Shown piece by piece: positions 45,136 through 54,046 of a stretch of DNA of 64,000 nucleotides. A program made the translations under genes and the position numbers. Numbering within the stretch: the first letter of the stretch is position 1; each line of letters opens with the position of its first letter. The DNA comes from JAUIAI01 sp041396585 (lineage in GTDB: Bacteria > Pseudomonadota > Gammaproteobacteria > Burkholderiales > Burkholderiaceae_E): positions 186,001 through 250,000 of the forward strand of contig JAWKYG010000002.1 in the NCBI GenBank assembly GCA_041396585.1, given 5' to 3'. A model generated the notes under the pieces. That model saw only the letters and a program-made list of their open reading frames with translations, had not been told where the DNA came from and searched no databases.

Positions 45136-47892
45136 ATGGGTGTCACGAAGAATCGAGCCGATCGGCTCTACAGGATCTTGCTGGGCGGTGCGTTGGCCGC
45201 CGCCGTCGGCCTGGCGTGGGCCACCCCGCCGATCGTGCATGCGCCGACCGATCAGAGTAGCGCGCAGCCCGAGCTAATCGAACAGATCGTGATCTACCGG
45301 CGCAGCCTGTCGGTGCTCGACGTCAAGCCGACCTCGGGGCTGATCGCGCCCGCCGAGCCCGACGATGCCAAGAGGGCCGGTGCAACCGCGCTGGCGAGCC
45401 TGAATCCGACGCCATACAGCCGCTTCGAGAATCCCGTACGTCTTAGCCTGCCGTTTCCGATGACCGAGGCCCAGGCCTATGCCTGGGCCGCACAGCAGAT
45501 GAACCCGGACGAGATCGAGGGCGTGCTGATCGATCGCGCGGTGCGCTCGCACGGCACCGTCTCGAGCAACGACTCTCTGGCCTACACCCTCTGGAACCTG
45601 GCCGCCGGCAGTCCGGGGACGACCCAGACCGAGCCCGTCTGGCCGCAATACCGCGGCAGCGGCGTGACGGTCGCCGTGCTCGATACTGGCAAGGTGGATC
45701 ATCCTGACATGCAGGGCGTCTGGAACGGTGGCTACGACTTCATCGTCGATCCCAGCAAATCCGGCGATGGCGACGGGCGCGATGCCGATCCCACCGACAC
45801 AATGACCTGCGTCCTCAACGGATCGCAGCAGACCGTGATACCGCACGGCCTGCATGTGGCGAGCATCATCGCGGCCCGCCTGAACAACAACGAAGGTCTT
45901 GCGGGGGTGGCGCCGCTGGCCAGCATCATGCCGCTGCGCGTGATCAGTGGCTGTGGGGGGGTGCTCAGCGATGTGCTCGATGCGATGCGCTGGGCGGTCG
46001 GCCTGCCGGTCAGCGGTCTGCCGACCAATCCGAACCCGGTGAAGATCCTCAATCTCAGCCTTGGCACGACCAGCCCCGGCGCGACCTGCAATTCGGTCAC
46101 GCAGGCGGTGGTCGACGAGGTGCTGGCGACCGGGGCCGCAATCATCGTCAGCACCGGCAATGATGGTGCCGATTCGATCACCGTGCCGGCGGCCTGCAAC
46201 GGGGTCATCGCGGTGGCGGCGGCAACCAAGGACGGTCAGCGCGCCGACTACTCGAACGCAGGTGCCGGCACGACCCTGGCCGCGGCCGGGGGCGGCTGTG
46301 CGGTCGGTGCAGCGAGCGGATGTTCGACCGACCCCTACAATTTCGTCGCGATCGCCCACCATGATTCATCCACTGCGGGTTATCGGATGGGGGCGGGCAC
46401 CAGTTATGCGGCGCCACACGTGGCCGGCGCTGCCGCACTGCTTCTGGAGCAGGACAGCGGGCGCACTGGCGCTCAGATCAAGAGCCTGCTGGCGGACTCC
46501 ACGCGGGCGTTCATCGGCAGCAGCTGCAACGGCGGTCTCTGTGGTACCGGCCAACTCGATGTCGAGGCTGCGCTGGTGCCACCACCATTCACGGTTTCCG
46601 CCTCGGCCCAGGCCGGCAGCATGCGTGCCGGCGACACCGGCACCTTGCAGGCAACGGTCAGTTCGGGCGCGATCTCACCATCGTATGTCTGGCAGCAGCT
46701 TGCCGGCACATCGGTGACGCTGACGCCGGCAAATGGCGGACAGAGCGCGAGCTTCATCGCACCGCAGACGAACGAGGTTCTGTCGTTCCGGGTCACGGTG
46801 ACCGATGCCACCTCCGCGGTCAAGCATGCGGATGTCGGCGTGACAGTCTCGGTTCCCCCGGCGCTGGCCACGATCGATCCAATCCAGCTTGAAGTCGGTG
46901 CATCGCTGCGTCAGCCGATGACCCTGGCGGGCGGCGGCTCGCCGATGGCGATTGCCGTGGACACTGCGTCGATCGCCCAGGGCGTTCAGGTCGACGGTGC
47001 GGAGGTGGTCTGGAATCAGCCGCCCAGCGGGGATCACACGGTCGAGGTCACCCCCTATGACGCGGTCGGCTCCGGCGTGCCATTCGATATGCAGGTCAAG
47101 GTCGCGACGGCGGCGACTCAGAACTCCGTCGATACAGCCACTCAGAACCCGATGAGCGGGGGCGGCGGGCTGATTGGCTGGCACGGCGCGGTTCTGCTTT
47201 TGTTGGCGGCAGGTCTGCTTGCTCCGAGTCGATTCGCTCTCGGGGTAATGCTGCCGAGCGCGGGCCGTTCGCGCCGTCATGATCGCGCCATGCGTGCAGC
47301 CACCGAGCTGGCCGCCCTGTTCGGATTCCTGGCGCTCGCGACGGCGGCCATGGGGGCGTTCGCACCGGCTGTTTCCTATGGCAGGCATTCCGCTGCGGCG
47401 ATGGCCTGGCTGGCATCCTTCGCCCATATCGATCTATCGCATCTGCTGTCGAATCTGATCGGACTGGCGCTCGTCCAGGTGGTGTTCGCGCGCGCGATCG
47501 ATGCGCGTGCCTGGGCCGTGGCAGTGCTGGTGGCGGCGCCGGCAGCGCACATGTTCGCGGTCGGACTGGGTCTGCACAGCTGGGTTGCGGGGCTGTCCAC
47601 GGCCCTGCATGCGCTGGCCGCCTGGGCAATTGGCATCTACTGGGTCGATGATCGGATCCGTGGCCAGTCTCTGGGCCCGGTGCTGGCCACCGGCCTGGTC
47701 GTAAAACTGGTTCTCGACGGGGCCCTGCAGGCCCGCTGGCCGGAGGTCGGCGCCCAGGCATCGGTCACACTGCATGCCAGTGCGGCGGCGATCGGCCTGC
47801 TCGGCGGTGTCATGATCGGTCACCGACGCATCGCTCAGGCAATGTCCGGCCCGCTGGCCGGATCGATGTCGGCCGCGCAGGGCGTGCGCTGA
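45136..47892 (+). CDS. Subtilisin-like S8 protease with GlyGly-CTERM tail fused to a rhombosortase-like membrane protease
   Basis: A 918-residue open frame with two parts. The first is a secreted serine protease: signal peptide (1-30), propeptide-like region (46-140), and S8 domain with Asp183 (VLDTG), His237 (PHGLHVA), Asn342 and Ser423 (GAGTSYAAPHVAGA). Next are Ig/PKD-like repeats (485-660), then a GlyGly-CTERM anchor starting MSGGGG (673-678) with a hydrophobic helix. The second part (705-918) resembles rhombosortase: HIDLSHLLSN (His764, His769, Asn773), AGLSTALH (Ser821) and LHASAAAIG (His880). Rhombosortases cut GlyGly-CTERM proteins, so substrate and processing enzyme lie in one polypeptide. 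Deleting one G at 47242-47245 would give two genes overlapping at TAATG. Confidence 0.85.
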   Translation: MGVTKNRADRLYRILLGGALAAAVGLAWATPPIVHAPTDQSSAQPELIEQIVIYRRSLSVLDVKPTSGLIAPAEPDDAKRAGATALASLNPTPYSRFENPVRLSLPFPMTEAQAYAWAAQQMNPDEIEGVLIDRAVRSHGTVSSNDSLAYTLWNLAAGSPGTTQTEPVWPQYRGSGVTVAVLDTGKVDHPDMQGVWNGGYDFIVDPSKSGDGDGRDADPTDTMTCVLNGSQQTVIPHGLHVASIIAARLNNNEGLAGVAPLASIMPLRVISGCGGVLSDVLDAMRWAVGLPVSGLPTNPNPVKILNLSLGTTSPGATCNSVTQAVVDEVLATGAAIIVSTGNDGADSITVPAACNGVIAVAAATKDGQRADYSNAGAGTTLAAAGGGCAVGAASGCSTDPYNFVAIAHHDSSTAGYRMGAGTSYAAPHVAGAAALLLEQDSGRTGAQIKSLLADSTRAFIGSSCNGGLCGTGQLDVEAALVPPPFTVSASAQAGSMRAGDTGTLQATVSSGAISPSYVWQQLAGTSVTLTPANGGQSASFIAPQTNEVLSFRVTVTDATSAVKHADVGVTVSVPPALATIDPIQLEVGASLRQPMTLAGGGSPMAIAVDTASIAQGVQVDGAEVVWNQPPSGDHTVEVTPYDAVGSGVPFDMQVKVATAATQNSVDTATQNPMSGGGGLIGWHGAVLLLLAAGLLAPSRFALGVMLPSAGRSRRHDRAMRAATELAALFGFLALATAAMGAFAPAVSYGRHSAAAMAWLASFAHIDLSHLLSNLIGLALVQVVFARAIDARAWAVAVLVAAPAAHMFAVGLGLHSWVAGLSTALHALAAWAIGIYWVDDRIRGQSLGPVLATGLVVKLVLDGALQARWPEVGAQASVTLHASAAAIGLLGGVMIGHRRIAQAMSGPLAGSMSAAQGVR

Positions 47893-47958
47893 AGGAGCGC
47901 GCCATGGTGGGTGCTGCGATAATCCGGGCCTGTCTTTCATGCAAGCCTGGCCAGCGCG

Positions 47959-48339
47959 ATGTTCGGTGCCCTCGACGATCTCATTGAACGCAGAATCAAG
48001 TCCGCGCAGGCCGAGGGCCAGTTCGACGGCCTGCCCGGCGAAGGTCGCCCGCTCGATCTGGATGATGATCGTCTGGTTCCCGAGGATCTGCGCGTCGCCT
48101 ACCGTGTGCTGCGCAATGCCGGGCTGGTGCCGCCCGAGGTCATCAAGCGACGCGAGCTCGCGCAGTTGCGGGCGGCCGCGGTGGATGCTCTGGCGCAGGG
48201 CGACGAGGCCTCAGAAAAACAGGCCCGGCGCCGGCTGATGGCTCTCACGCTTGCGCTGGAGGCGCGCGGTGTCGAATTGTCGGACCCCGGCCTGCATGAA
48301 TATGCGGGGGCGATTCGGGCCCGCTACGGCGCCGGCTGA
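47959..48339 (+). CDS. DUF1992 (DnaJ homologue subfamily C member 28-like) protein
   Basis: A 126-residue DUF1992 protein (MFGALDDLIERRIKSAQAEGQFDGLPGEGRPLDLDDD, RVAYRVLRNAGLVPPEV). The family is cytoplasmic and of unknown function; it is named after a eukaryotic J-protein but has no J domain here. It starts 66 bases after the protease frame. Confidence 0.9.
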   Translation: MFGALDDLIERRIKSAQAEGQFDGLPGEGRPLDLDDDRLVPEDLRVAYRVLRNAGLVPPEVIKRRELAQLRAAAVDALAQGDEASEKQARRRLMALTLALEARGVELSDPGLHEYAGAIRARYGAG

Positions 48340-48349
48340 CCGATCCGGT

Positions 48350-49297
48350 TCATGGTTCTTCGCCGAGACCGGCCGGCGCAGCTTCCTGCTGATCATGTCG
48401 TTGCCAGAGCCGGCGACCGTGACTGAGCAGGGTCTCGATCAGCGGATGCTTGATCCGACGTTCATTGGTGATCGCGAATACCTGCTCGCGCACACCGGTG
48501 AGCGGGCCGACCCGCTGCACCCCGTATTGCTTGGCCAGATCGCGCTCGCTGACCGCCACGGCCGGAAACAAGCCCAACCCGGTGGCACCGAATGTGGCCA
48601 GCAGCGCGCTGTCTTCGAACTCGCCGACCACATGCGGGCGCAGTTCGCGGTGCTGCAGCCAGCCGTCCAGGCGCGCGCGCACGGCCGTGTGCCGCGACGG
48701 CAGCAGCAGGGGCGCGCTGTTCAGGCTCTGCGGAAAACCGTTCCGAAAACGCTCGGCGAGCTCGGCAGTGCCGAACACGGCCATCTCGCCGTCGCCGATC
48801 GGATGACTGAAAACCCGCAGGCCGCTGCTGTCGCCCACCGGGCGGTCCGCCAGCACCACGTCGAGCTTGTGCAGCGCGAGCTCGGCCAGCAGTTCCTCGA
48901 ACTCGCCCTCGTGACACTGCAGGCGAACCGCGGTTCGTTGCACGAATACCGGCTCGATCAGCTCATAGGACACCCACTTGGGAAGCGCATCGGTCGTGCC
49001 GATATGCAGGCGAATGACCCCTCCCAGTGCAGGGTCGGCCACGGCCTCGACCAGTTGTTCGCCGAGCAGAAAGATCTGATCGGCATAACCGAGGGCGATC
49101 CGCCCGGGTTCGGTGAGCGTGAGGCCGCGTCCCTTGGGCGCAAACAGCGAACTGCCCAGGAACTTCTCCAACAGCTTGATCTGCCCGCTGATCGTCTGGC
49201 TGGCGATCCCGAGCCGCTCGGATGCGCGCGAGATACTGCCTTCCTTGGCCACCACCCAAAAGTAAAGCAAGTGGTTGAAATTCAATGACTTGGACAT
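48350..49297 (-). CDS. LysR-family regulator, NhaR-like
   Basis: A 315-residue LysR regulator closest to NhaR: NHLLYFWVVAKEGSISRASERLGIASQTISGQIKLLEKFLGSSLF is the HTH, followed by an effector domain. NhaR in E. coli activates a sodium/proton antiporter gene in response to sodium. No nhaA lies in the window. ATG 49297 is chosen. It is divergent from the YccA-like gene across a region with a perfect 17-bp palindrome. Confidence 0.9.
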   Translation of the reverse strand: MSKSLNFNHLLYFWVVAKEGSISRASERLGIASQTISGQIKLLEKFLGSSLFAPKGRGLTLTEPGRIALGYADQIFLLGEQLVEAVADPALGGVIRLHIGTTDALPKWVSYELIEPVFVQRTAVRLQCHEGEFEELLAELALHKLDVVLADRPVGDSSGLRVFSHPIGDGEMAVFGTAELAERFRNGFPQSLNSAPLLLPSRHTAVRARLDGWLQHRELRPHVVGEFEDSALLATFGATGLGLFPAVAVSERDLAKQYGVQRVGPLTGVREQVFAITNERRIKHPLIETLLSHGRRLWQRHDQQEAAPAGLGEEP

Positions 49298-49313
49298 TCG
49301 GTGCTCGCATTCA

Positions 49314-49330
49314 ATACGAAAATTTCGTAT
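49314..49330. promoter_or_regulatory. Perfect palindrome ATACGAAA-A-TTTCGTAT, candidate LysR operator
   Basis: Arms 49314-49321 and 49323-49330 are exact 8-bp complements around one base. It lies 17 bases before the NhaR-like start and 84 before the yccA start, in an AT-rich divergent promoter region (49310-49375). A T-N11-A core fits a LysR-type site. Confidence 0.65.
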
Positions 49331-49413
49331 CAAGAGTAAGGAATTATACGATTTATATTATCCCGAACGGCGCTATAGTCGGGGCTACGGTTAACGCCCT
49401 CAAGGAGTTTCGA

Positions 49414-50111
49414 ATGGATCGCAATCGTCAGAGCACCGTTCTGCCCGCCGATCATCTGGATACCGGCTTCTCCGGTGGCCTCAGCGGTGTCATCACGCGC
49501 AACAAGGTGTTGCGCAACACCTATGCCCTGCTGGCGCTCAATCTCGCGTTCGCGGCCGTCGTGGCCGGCGGTTCGGCCATGCTCGGGCTGCCACATCCCG
49601 GCTTGATTCTGACCCTGGTCGGTTATTTCGGCCTGCTGTTTCTGGTCACCAAGATTCCGTGATTCCAGTGCCGGTGTCGCGCTGACCTTCGCGTTCACGG
49701 GCTTTCTGGGTTACACGCTCGGGCCGATCATCAATGCCTACCTGGGCCTGCCCGGCGGTGGCCAGATCGTGGCCACGGCATGGCGGCACGGCGGTGATCT
49801 TTGGCGGTCTCAGTGCCTACGCGCTGACCACCAAGCGTGATTTCAGCGGCATGGGCAGCTTCCTGATGGTGGGTATCCTGACCGCCTTCGTGCTCGGCCT
49901 GGTGGCGATTTTCTTCAGCATGCCGGCCCTGTCGCTGGCGGTGTCCGGATTGTTCATGCTGCTGATGGCCGGTCTGATCATCTTCCAGACCCAGGCGATC
50001 GTGAATGGTGGTGAGACCAACTACGTGATGGCCACGATCACGCTGTTCGTCACGATCTTCAACCTGTTCACCAGTTTGCTGCACCTGCTCGGATTCTCCA
50101 GTTCCGAGTAA
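49414..50111 (+). CDS. yccA: Bax inhibitor-1/YccA-family membrane protein, frameshifted
   Basis: Inner-membrane protein of about 230 residues with seven helices; E. coli YccA modulates the FtsH protease. N-terminal part: LSGVITRNKVLRNTYALLALNLAFAAVVAG. C-terminal part: FGGLSAYALTTKRDFSGMGSFLMVGILTAFV through YVMATITLFVTIFNLFTSLLHLLG. The frame breaks near 49650 (an extra base gives a false stop at 49660-49662; the correct frame reads FRDSSAGVALTFAFTGFLGYTLGP) and near 49780. Pieces: 49414-49662 and 49734-50111. AAGGAG (49402-49407) precedes ATG 49414. A strong terminator follows. Confidence 0.88.
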
Positions 50112-50139
50112 CCCGTTTCGTTGTCTCTCTTCCCCTCTA

Positions 50140-50171
50140 CCGCCCGCGGTGATTCACCCGGGCGGCTTTTT
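50140..50171 (+). terminator. Rho-independent terminator after yccA
   Basis: CCGCCCG (50140-50146) pairs with CGGGCGG (50159-50165), extended by an inner GGTG-ATT-CACC, followed by CTTTTT. It lies 29 bases after the yccA stop. Confidence 0.88.
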
Positions 50172-50333
50172 GTCGTCTGGACGGCCGGATTCTGCCGGCC
50201 ACTGCAATGTGGCCGCCAGATGGCGTGCGGGCAGTCGGGTCTGTTCCGGGGCCCCGGGTGGCGACTGGGCGACAATAGCGGCAGGGCGGCGCTTGTCCGC
50301 CAGATTGACGACCGATGAGGGGCTGGCAACGAT

Positions 50334-52369
50334 GTGGTAGAAGTCGGGCATTTCTCGCTGGCCCTGGCGCTGGCCGTATCCGTGGTGTTGGCGGTGGTGC
50401 CGCTGCTCGGTGCCTGGCGCTCGGACATGCGCATGATGGCGATCGCGCGGCCTGCGGCGGTGGCTTTGTTCGCGCTCAATGTCCTGGCCTTCGGATCCTT
50501 GCTGACGGCCTTCATACGGCATGATTTCTCGGTGGCATTGGTTGCCACGCATTCGAATCTGTCATTGCCACTGTCCCTGCGCGTCGCCGCCACCTGGGGT
50601 TCGCACGAGGTTCGTTGCTCCTCTGGTCGCTGATGCTCTCGGGCTGGACGGTGGCTGTGGCGCTGTTTTCTCGCGGCCTTGCCGATGTGCTTCGGGCGCG
50701 CATCCTGGCCGTGATGGGCATGGTCGGCGTTGGCTTCCTGTTGTTCCTGCTGCTCACCAGCAATCCGTTCGATCGCCTGGTGCCGGGGGCGATCGATGGC
50801 CGCGACCTGAATCCGCTGCTGCAGGACCCGGGCATGATTTTTCACCCGCCCCTGCTGTACATGGGTTATGTCGGCCTGTCCGTGGCATTCGCGTTCGCGG
50901 TTGCGGGCCTGATGGGTGGGCACTTCGATGCGGCCTGGGCGCGCTGGGCGCGGCCGTGGACAACGGTGGCCTGGGCCTTTCTCACGATGGGGATCGCGCT
51001 GGGCTCGTTCTGGGCCTACTACGAGCTGGGCTGGGGCGGCTGGTGGTTCTGGGATCCGGTCGAGAACGCTTCCTTCATGCCCTGGCTGGTGGCCACCGCG
51101 CTGATTCACTCACTGGCCGTGACCGAAAAGCGGGGCGCCTTCAAGAGCTGGACGGTGCTGCTGGCGATCACCGGCTTCAGCCTGAGCCTGCTCGGGACCT
51201 TCCTGGTGCGCAGTGGCGTGCTCACCTCGGTCCATGCGTTTGCGACGGACCCCACGCGCGGCGTATTCATCCTGGGATTCCTGGCGGTGGTCATCGGCGG
51301 CTCGCTGACCTTGTTCGCCGCGCGCGCCTCGGCGGTGGGTGCCAGCGTCCGCTTCGATCTCGTGTCGCGCGAATCCATGCTGTTGGCCAACAATATCCTG
51401 CTGGTCGTGGCCATGGGCGTGGTGCTCTTGGGCACCTTGTATCCGTTGCTGCTCGACACCCTCGGGATGGGCAAGATCTCGGTCGGCCCGCCGTATTTCG
51501 ATGCGGTGTTCGTGCCCGTGATGGCGCCTGCGCTGTTCCTGATGGGCGTGGGTCCGATGGCACGCTGGAAATCCTCGCCGCTGCCACCGCTGGCGGTGCG
51601 TCTGCGCTGGGCATTGGCGGTGTCGGTGCTGGCCGGGCTGGCGGCGCCGGCGATGGCGGTGGCATTGGGCGCCTCGGGGGCATCCTGGCGGCCGTTGGCA
51701 TCGCTGGGCTATGCGCTCGCGATATGGATCGTGCTGACCGTGGCCGTCGGCGTGGTCGACACCATGCGTGAAGCCGACGGCCGGCTGCTGCGCGGCTCGA
51801 TTCTGCGGCGCATGGCGATGCAACCAACCAGCGTCTGGGGCATGTATCTGGCCCACTTCGGCGTGGCGGCGTTCGTGGTCGGCGTTACCACCGTGAACAG
51901 CTTCGAGGTCGAGAACGAACTGGCCTTGTCGCCGGGCGAGAGCGCGGTGCTGGCCGGCTACCGGGTACGCTTTGATTCGCTGCATCAGGTGCACGGGCCA
52001 AACTATGACGCCTTGCGTGGGCGATTCTCGCTGTTTCCGGCGCAGGGCGCAGATGCGGACGCGCCGGCGCCACTGCGAGAGTTGTCGGCCGAGAAGCGCA
52101 CCTACACCACCAGCGGCATGCCGATGACCGAGGCCGCGATCGACCGCAGCCTGGTGCGTGATGTCTATCTCTCGATGGGTGAGCCGCTCGATGGCCAGCG
52201 TTGGGTGGTGCGGCTGCACTACAAACCGCTGGTGAACTGGATCTGGCTCGGTTGCCTGATGATGGCCCTGGGCGGCTTCCTGGCCATTGCCGATCGCCGC
52301 TATAGGCGGGTCGCGGCGCGTAAGCAGGCGGCTGTGACCGGCGCGACCGTCGGCGCGGGCCGCGCTTGA
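50334..52369 (+). CDS. ccmF: CcmF cytochrome c haem-lyase subunit, frameshifted once
   Basis: Inner-membrane protein of about 675 residues that attaches haem to apocytochrome c with CcmH. The N-terminus reads VEVGHFSLALALAVSVVLAVVPLLGAW. The tryptophan-rich periplasmic signature is intact: WAYYELGWGGWWFWDPVENASFMPWL, with LLQDPGMIFHPPLLYMGYVG before it. One missing G near 50608 splits WGSHEG from SLLLW. GTG 50334 is the likely start but the 5' end may also be damaged (ATG 50331 runs into TAG). No other ccm genes are in the window. It could serve FccA maturation. Confidence 0.9.
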
Positions 52370-52467
52370 TTTGTCGCCAGGCGGCGGCGCGGGCCTGATC
52401 TATCACCAGAGCGCGGGCCGGACCTGAACTATGGCCAGGGCGCGGGCCGCGCCTGAACTATCGCCAG
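52353..52467. repeat. Four imperfect tandem repeats, about 28 bp, starting inside the ccmF 3' end
   Basis: Units at 52353-52380, 52387-52409 (shortened), 52411-52438 and 52440-52467 share GCGCGGGCC...TGAxxTATxxCCAG. The first unit includes the last four codons and the TGA stop of ccmF; the later ones repeat that stop codon region outside the gene. It is a local duplication at a gene end. Confidence 0.8.
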
Positions 52468-52539
52468 CGGGCGGCCGCGTCTTGACGTTCCGTTCGCTGA
52501 CACGCCCGGCGGTGCCGCCGGCCGCCCGCGGGCAGGTGC

Positions 52540-53193
52540 TCAGGGTGACAGCCGCTCGATCTGCCAGCCATCGCCGCTGCGACGGTAGCGTAGTCGGTCG
52601 TGAAGCCGGTTCTCTCGCCCCTGCCAGAACTCCAGGACATCGGGCATGACCCGGTAGCCGCCCCAATGCGGTGGCCGCGGCGGCTCGTCGCCAAAGCGTG
52701 TCTGGGTCTCGGCCAGGCGCTGTTCGATGACCGCACGCGATGCGATCACCTCGCTTTGCTTCGAGGCCCAGGCACCGAAGCGGGCACCGACCGGGCGCAC
52801 GCGGAAGTAGGCATCGGACTCCTCGGGCGGAACCTTTTCGATCCTGCCCTCGATACGCACCTGGCGCTCCAGCGGCGCCCAGAAAAAGAGCAGCGCCGCC
52901 GCATCATTGGCAGCGAATTCGTGTCCCTTGCGGCTCTCGTAGTTGGTGTAGAAGGTGAACCCCCCTTGCTCGAGGCCCTTGAGCAACAGGATCCGGACCG
53001 ATGGCCGGCCATCCGCGCCGACGCTGGCCACAGACATCGCGTTGGTCTCGGCGATCTGGGCCGCGCGCGCTTCGTCGAACCAGCGTTGGAACTGGCGCAG
53101 CGGATCGGAATCGAGGTGGGATTCGTCCAGTTCGGCCAGTTTGTATTCCTGGCGCAAACGCGCCAGGGCGTCATTGCTTGATTCGGATGTCAT
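52540..53193 (-). CDS. pdxH: Pyridoxamine/pyridoxine 5'-phosphate oxidase
   Basis: FMN enzyme making pyridoxal phosphate. The 217-residue protein has DPLRQFQRWFDEA, VRILLLKGLEQGGFTFYTNYESRKG, RQVRIEGRIEKV, FRVRPVGARFGAWASKQS and the C-terminal NRLHDRLRYRR...RLSP, all family-typical. It converges on ccmF. Its product is the cofactor of kynU and the aminotransferase. Confidence 0.97.
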   Translation of the reverse strand: MTSESSNDALARLRQEYKLAELDESHLDSDPLRQFQRWFDEARAAQIAETNAMSVASVGADGRPSVRILLLKGLEQGGFTFYTNYESRKGHEFAANDAAALLFFWAPLERQVRIEGRIEKVPPEESDAYFRVRPVGARFGAWASKQSEVIASRAVIEQRLAETQTRFGDEPPRPPHWGGYRVMPDVLEFWQGRENRLHDRLRYRRSGDGWQIERLSP

Positions 53194-53446
53194 GGCTCAA
53201 TGATGCAGTCGGATGAAGATGGCAATATAACGTCAGGGGTCTGAATCTCGCTGCAGCAGCCATGTGCCGACACGCCGATTGGGATGCCATCGGGGTCATG
53301 GCCCTGTCATCGGGCCGTTTCGCGCGGCGCATGCAGCGCCTGCGTATGCCGGCAGGGATCGCAGCTTCATACCCGAAGCGATAGCCTGGATGCGGATGCC
53401 CGTCGGCGCATTGCCGTCGATCAATGTTTCGTCGGAGGACAACAAG

Positions 53447-54046
53447 ATGACCCGTTTGCTCAGATGGTTGACGTTGCCTGTGTTGGCGCTCGTGCTCAGC
53501 GGCTGCGGGTACAACGCGATCCAGGCGGCCGACGAGCGCACCCGCGCGAGTTGGTCGGAGGTGGTCAATCAGTATCAGCGCCGTGCGGATCTGATTCCGA
53601 ATCTCGTCAACACCGTGAAGGGTTTCGCCGATCAGGAGCGCGAGGTATTGACCGCGGTGACGGAGGCGCGCGCCAAGGCGAGTCAGGTTCGCGTCGATCC
53701 GGCCGATCCGGCCTCGCTGAAGGCCTTCGAGCAGACGCAGGCGGGTATGAGCAGCGCGCTGTCGCGTTTGCTGGTCACGGTCGAGAACTATCCGCAGCTG
53801 AAGTCCGATGCCAATTTCCGTGATCTGCAGGCCCAGCTCGAGGGCACCGAGAATCGGATCGCCGTGGCGCGCAAGCGGTATATCGATTCGATCGAGGCCT
53901 ACAACGTGCTGATCCGGCAGATGCCGGCCAACCTGACCGCGATGGTCTTCGGCTATGACACCAAACCCGGCTTCACCGTAGAGAACGAACGCGCGATCGA
54001 ACGCGCGCCCAGCGTTGATTTCGGGCGCAAGGCGCCTGCCAACTGA
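53447..54046 (+). CDS. lemA: LemA-family lipoprotein
   Basis: A 199-residue LemA protein. The N-terminus has a lipobox (VLSGCG, Cys at about 22), so it is probably a lipoprotein. Core: YNAIQAADERTRASWSEVVNQYQRRADLIPNLVNTVKGFA, then coiled-coil helices ending KRYIDSIEAYNVLIRQMP. The function is unclear; LemA genes sit with TPM-domain genes. ATG 53447 has GGAGG (53434-53438). It overlaps the next start (TGATG). Confidence 0.92.
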   Translation: MTRLLRWLTLPVLALVLSGCGYNAIQAADERTRASWSEVVNQYQRRADLIPNLVNTVKGFADQEREVLTAVTEARAKASQVRVDPADPASLKAFEQTQAGMSSALSRLLVTVENYPQLKSDANFRDLQAQLEGTENRIAVARKRYIDSIEAYNVLIRQMPANLTAMVFGYDTKPGFTVENERAIERAPSVDFGRKAPAN

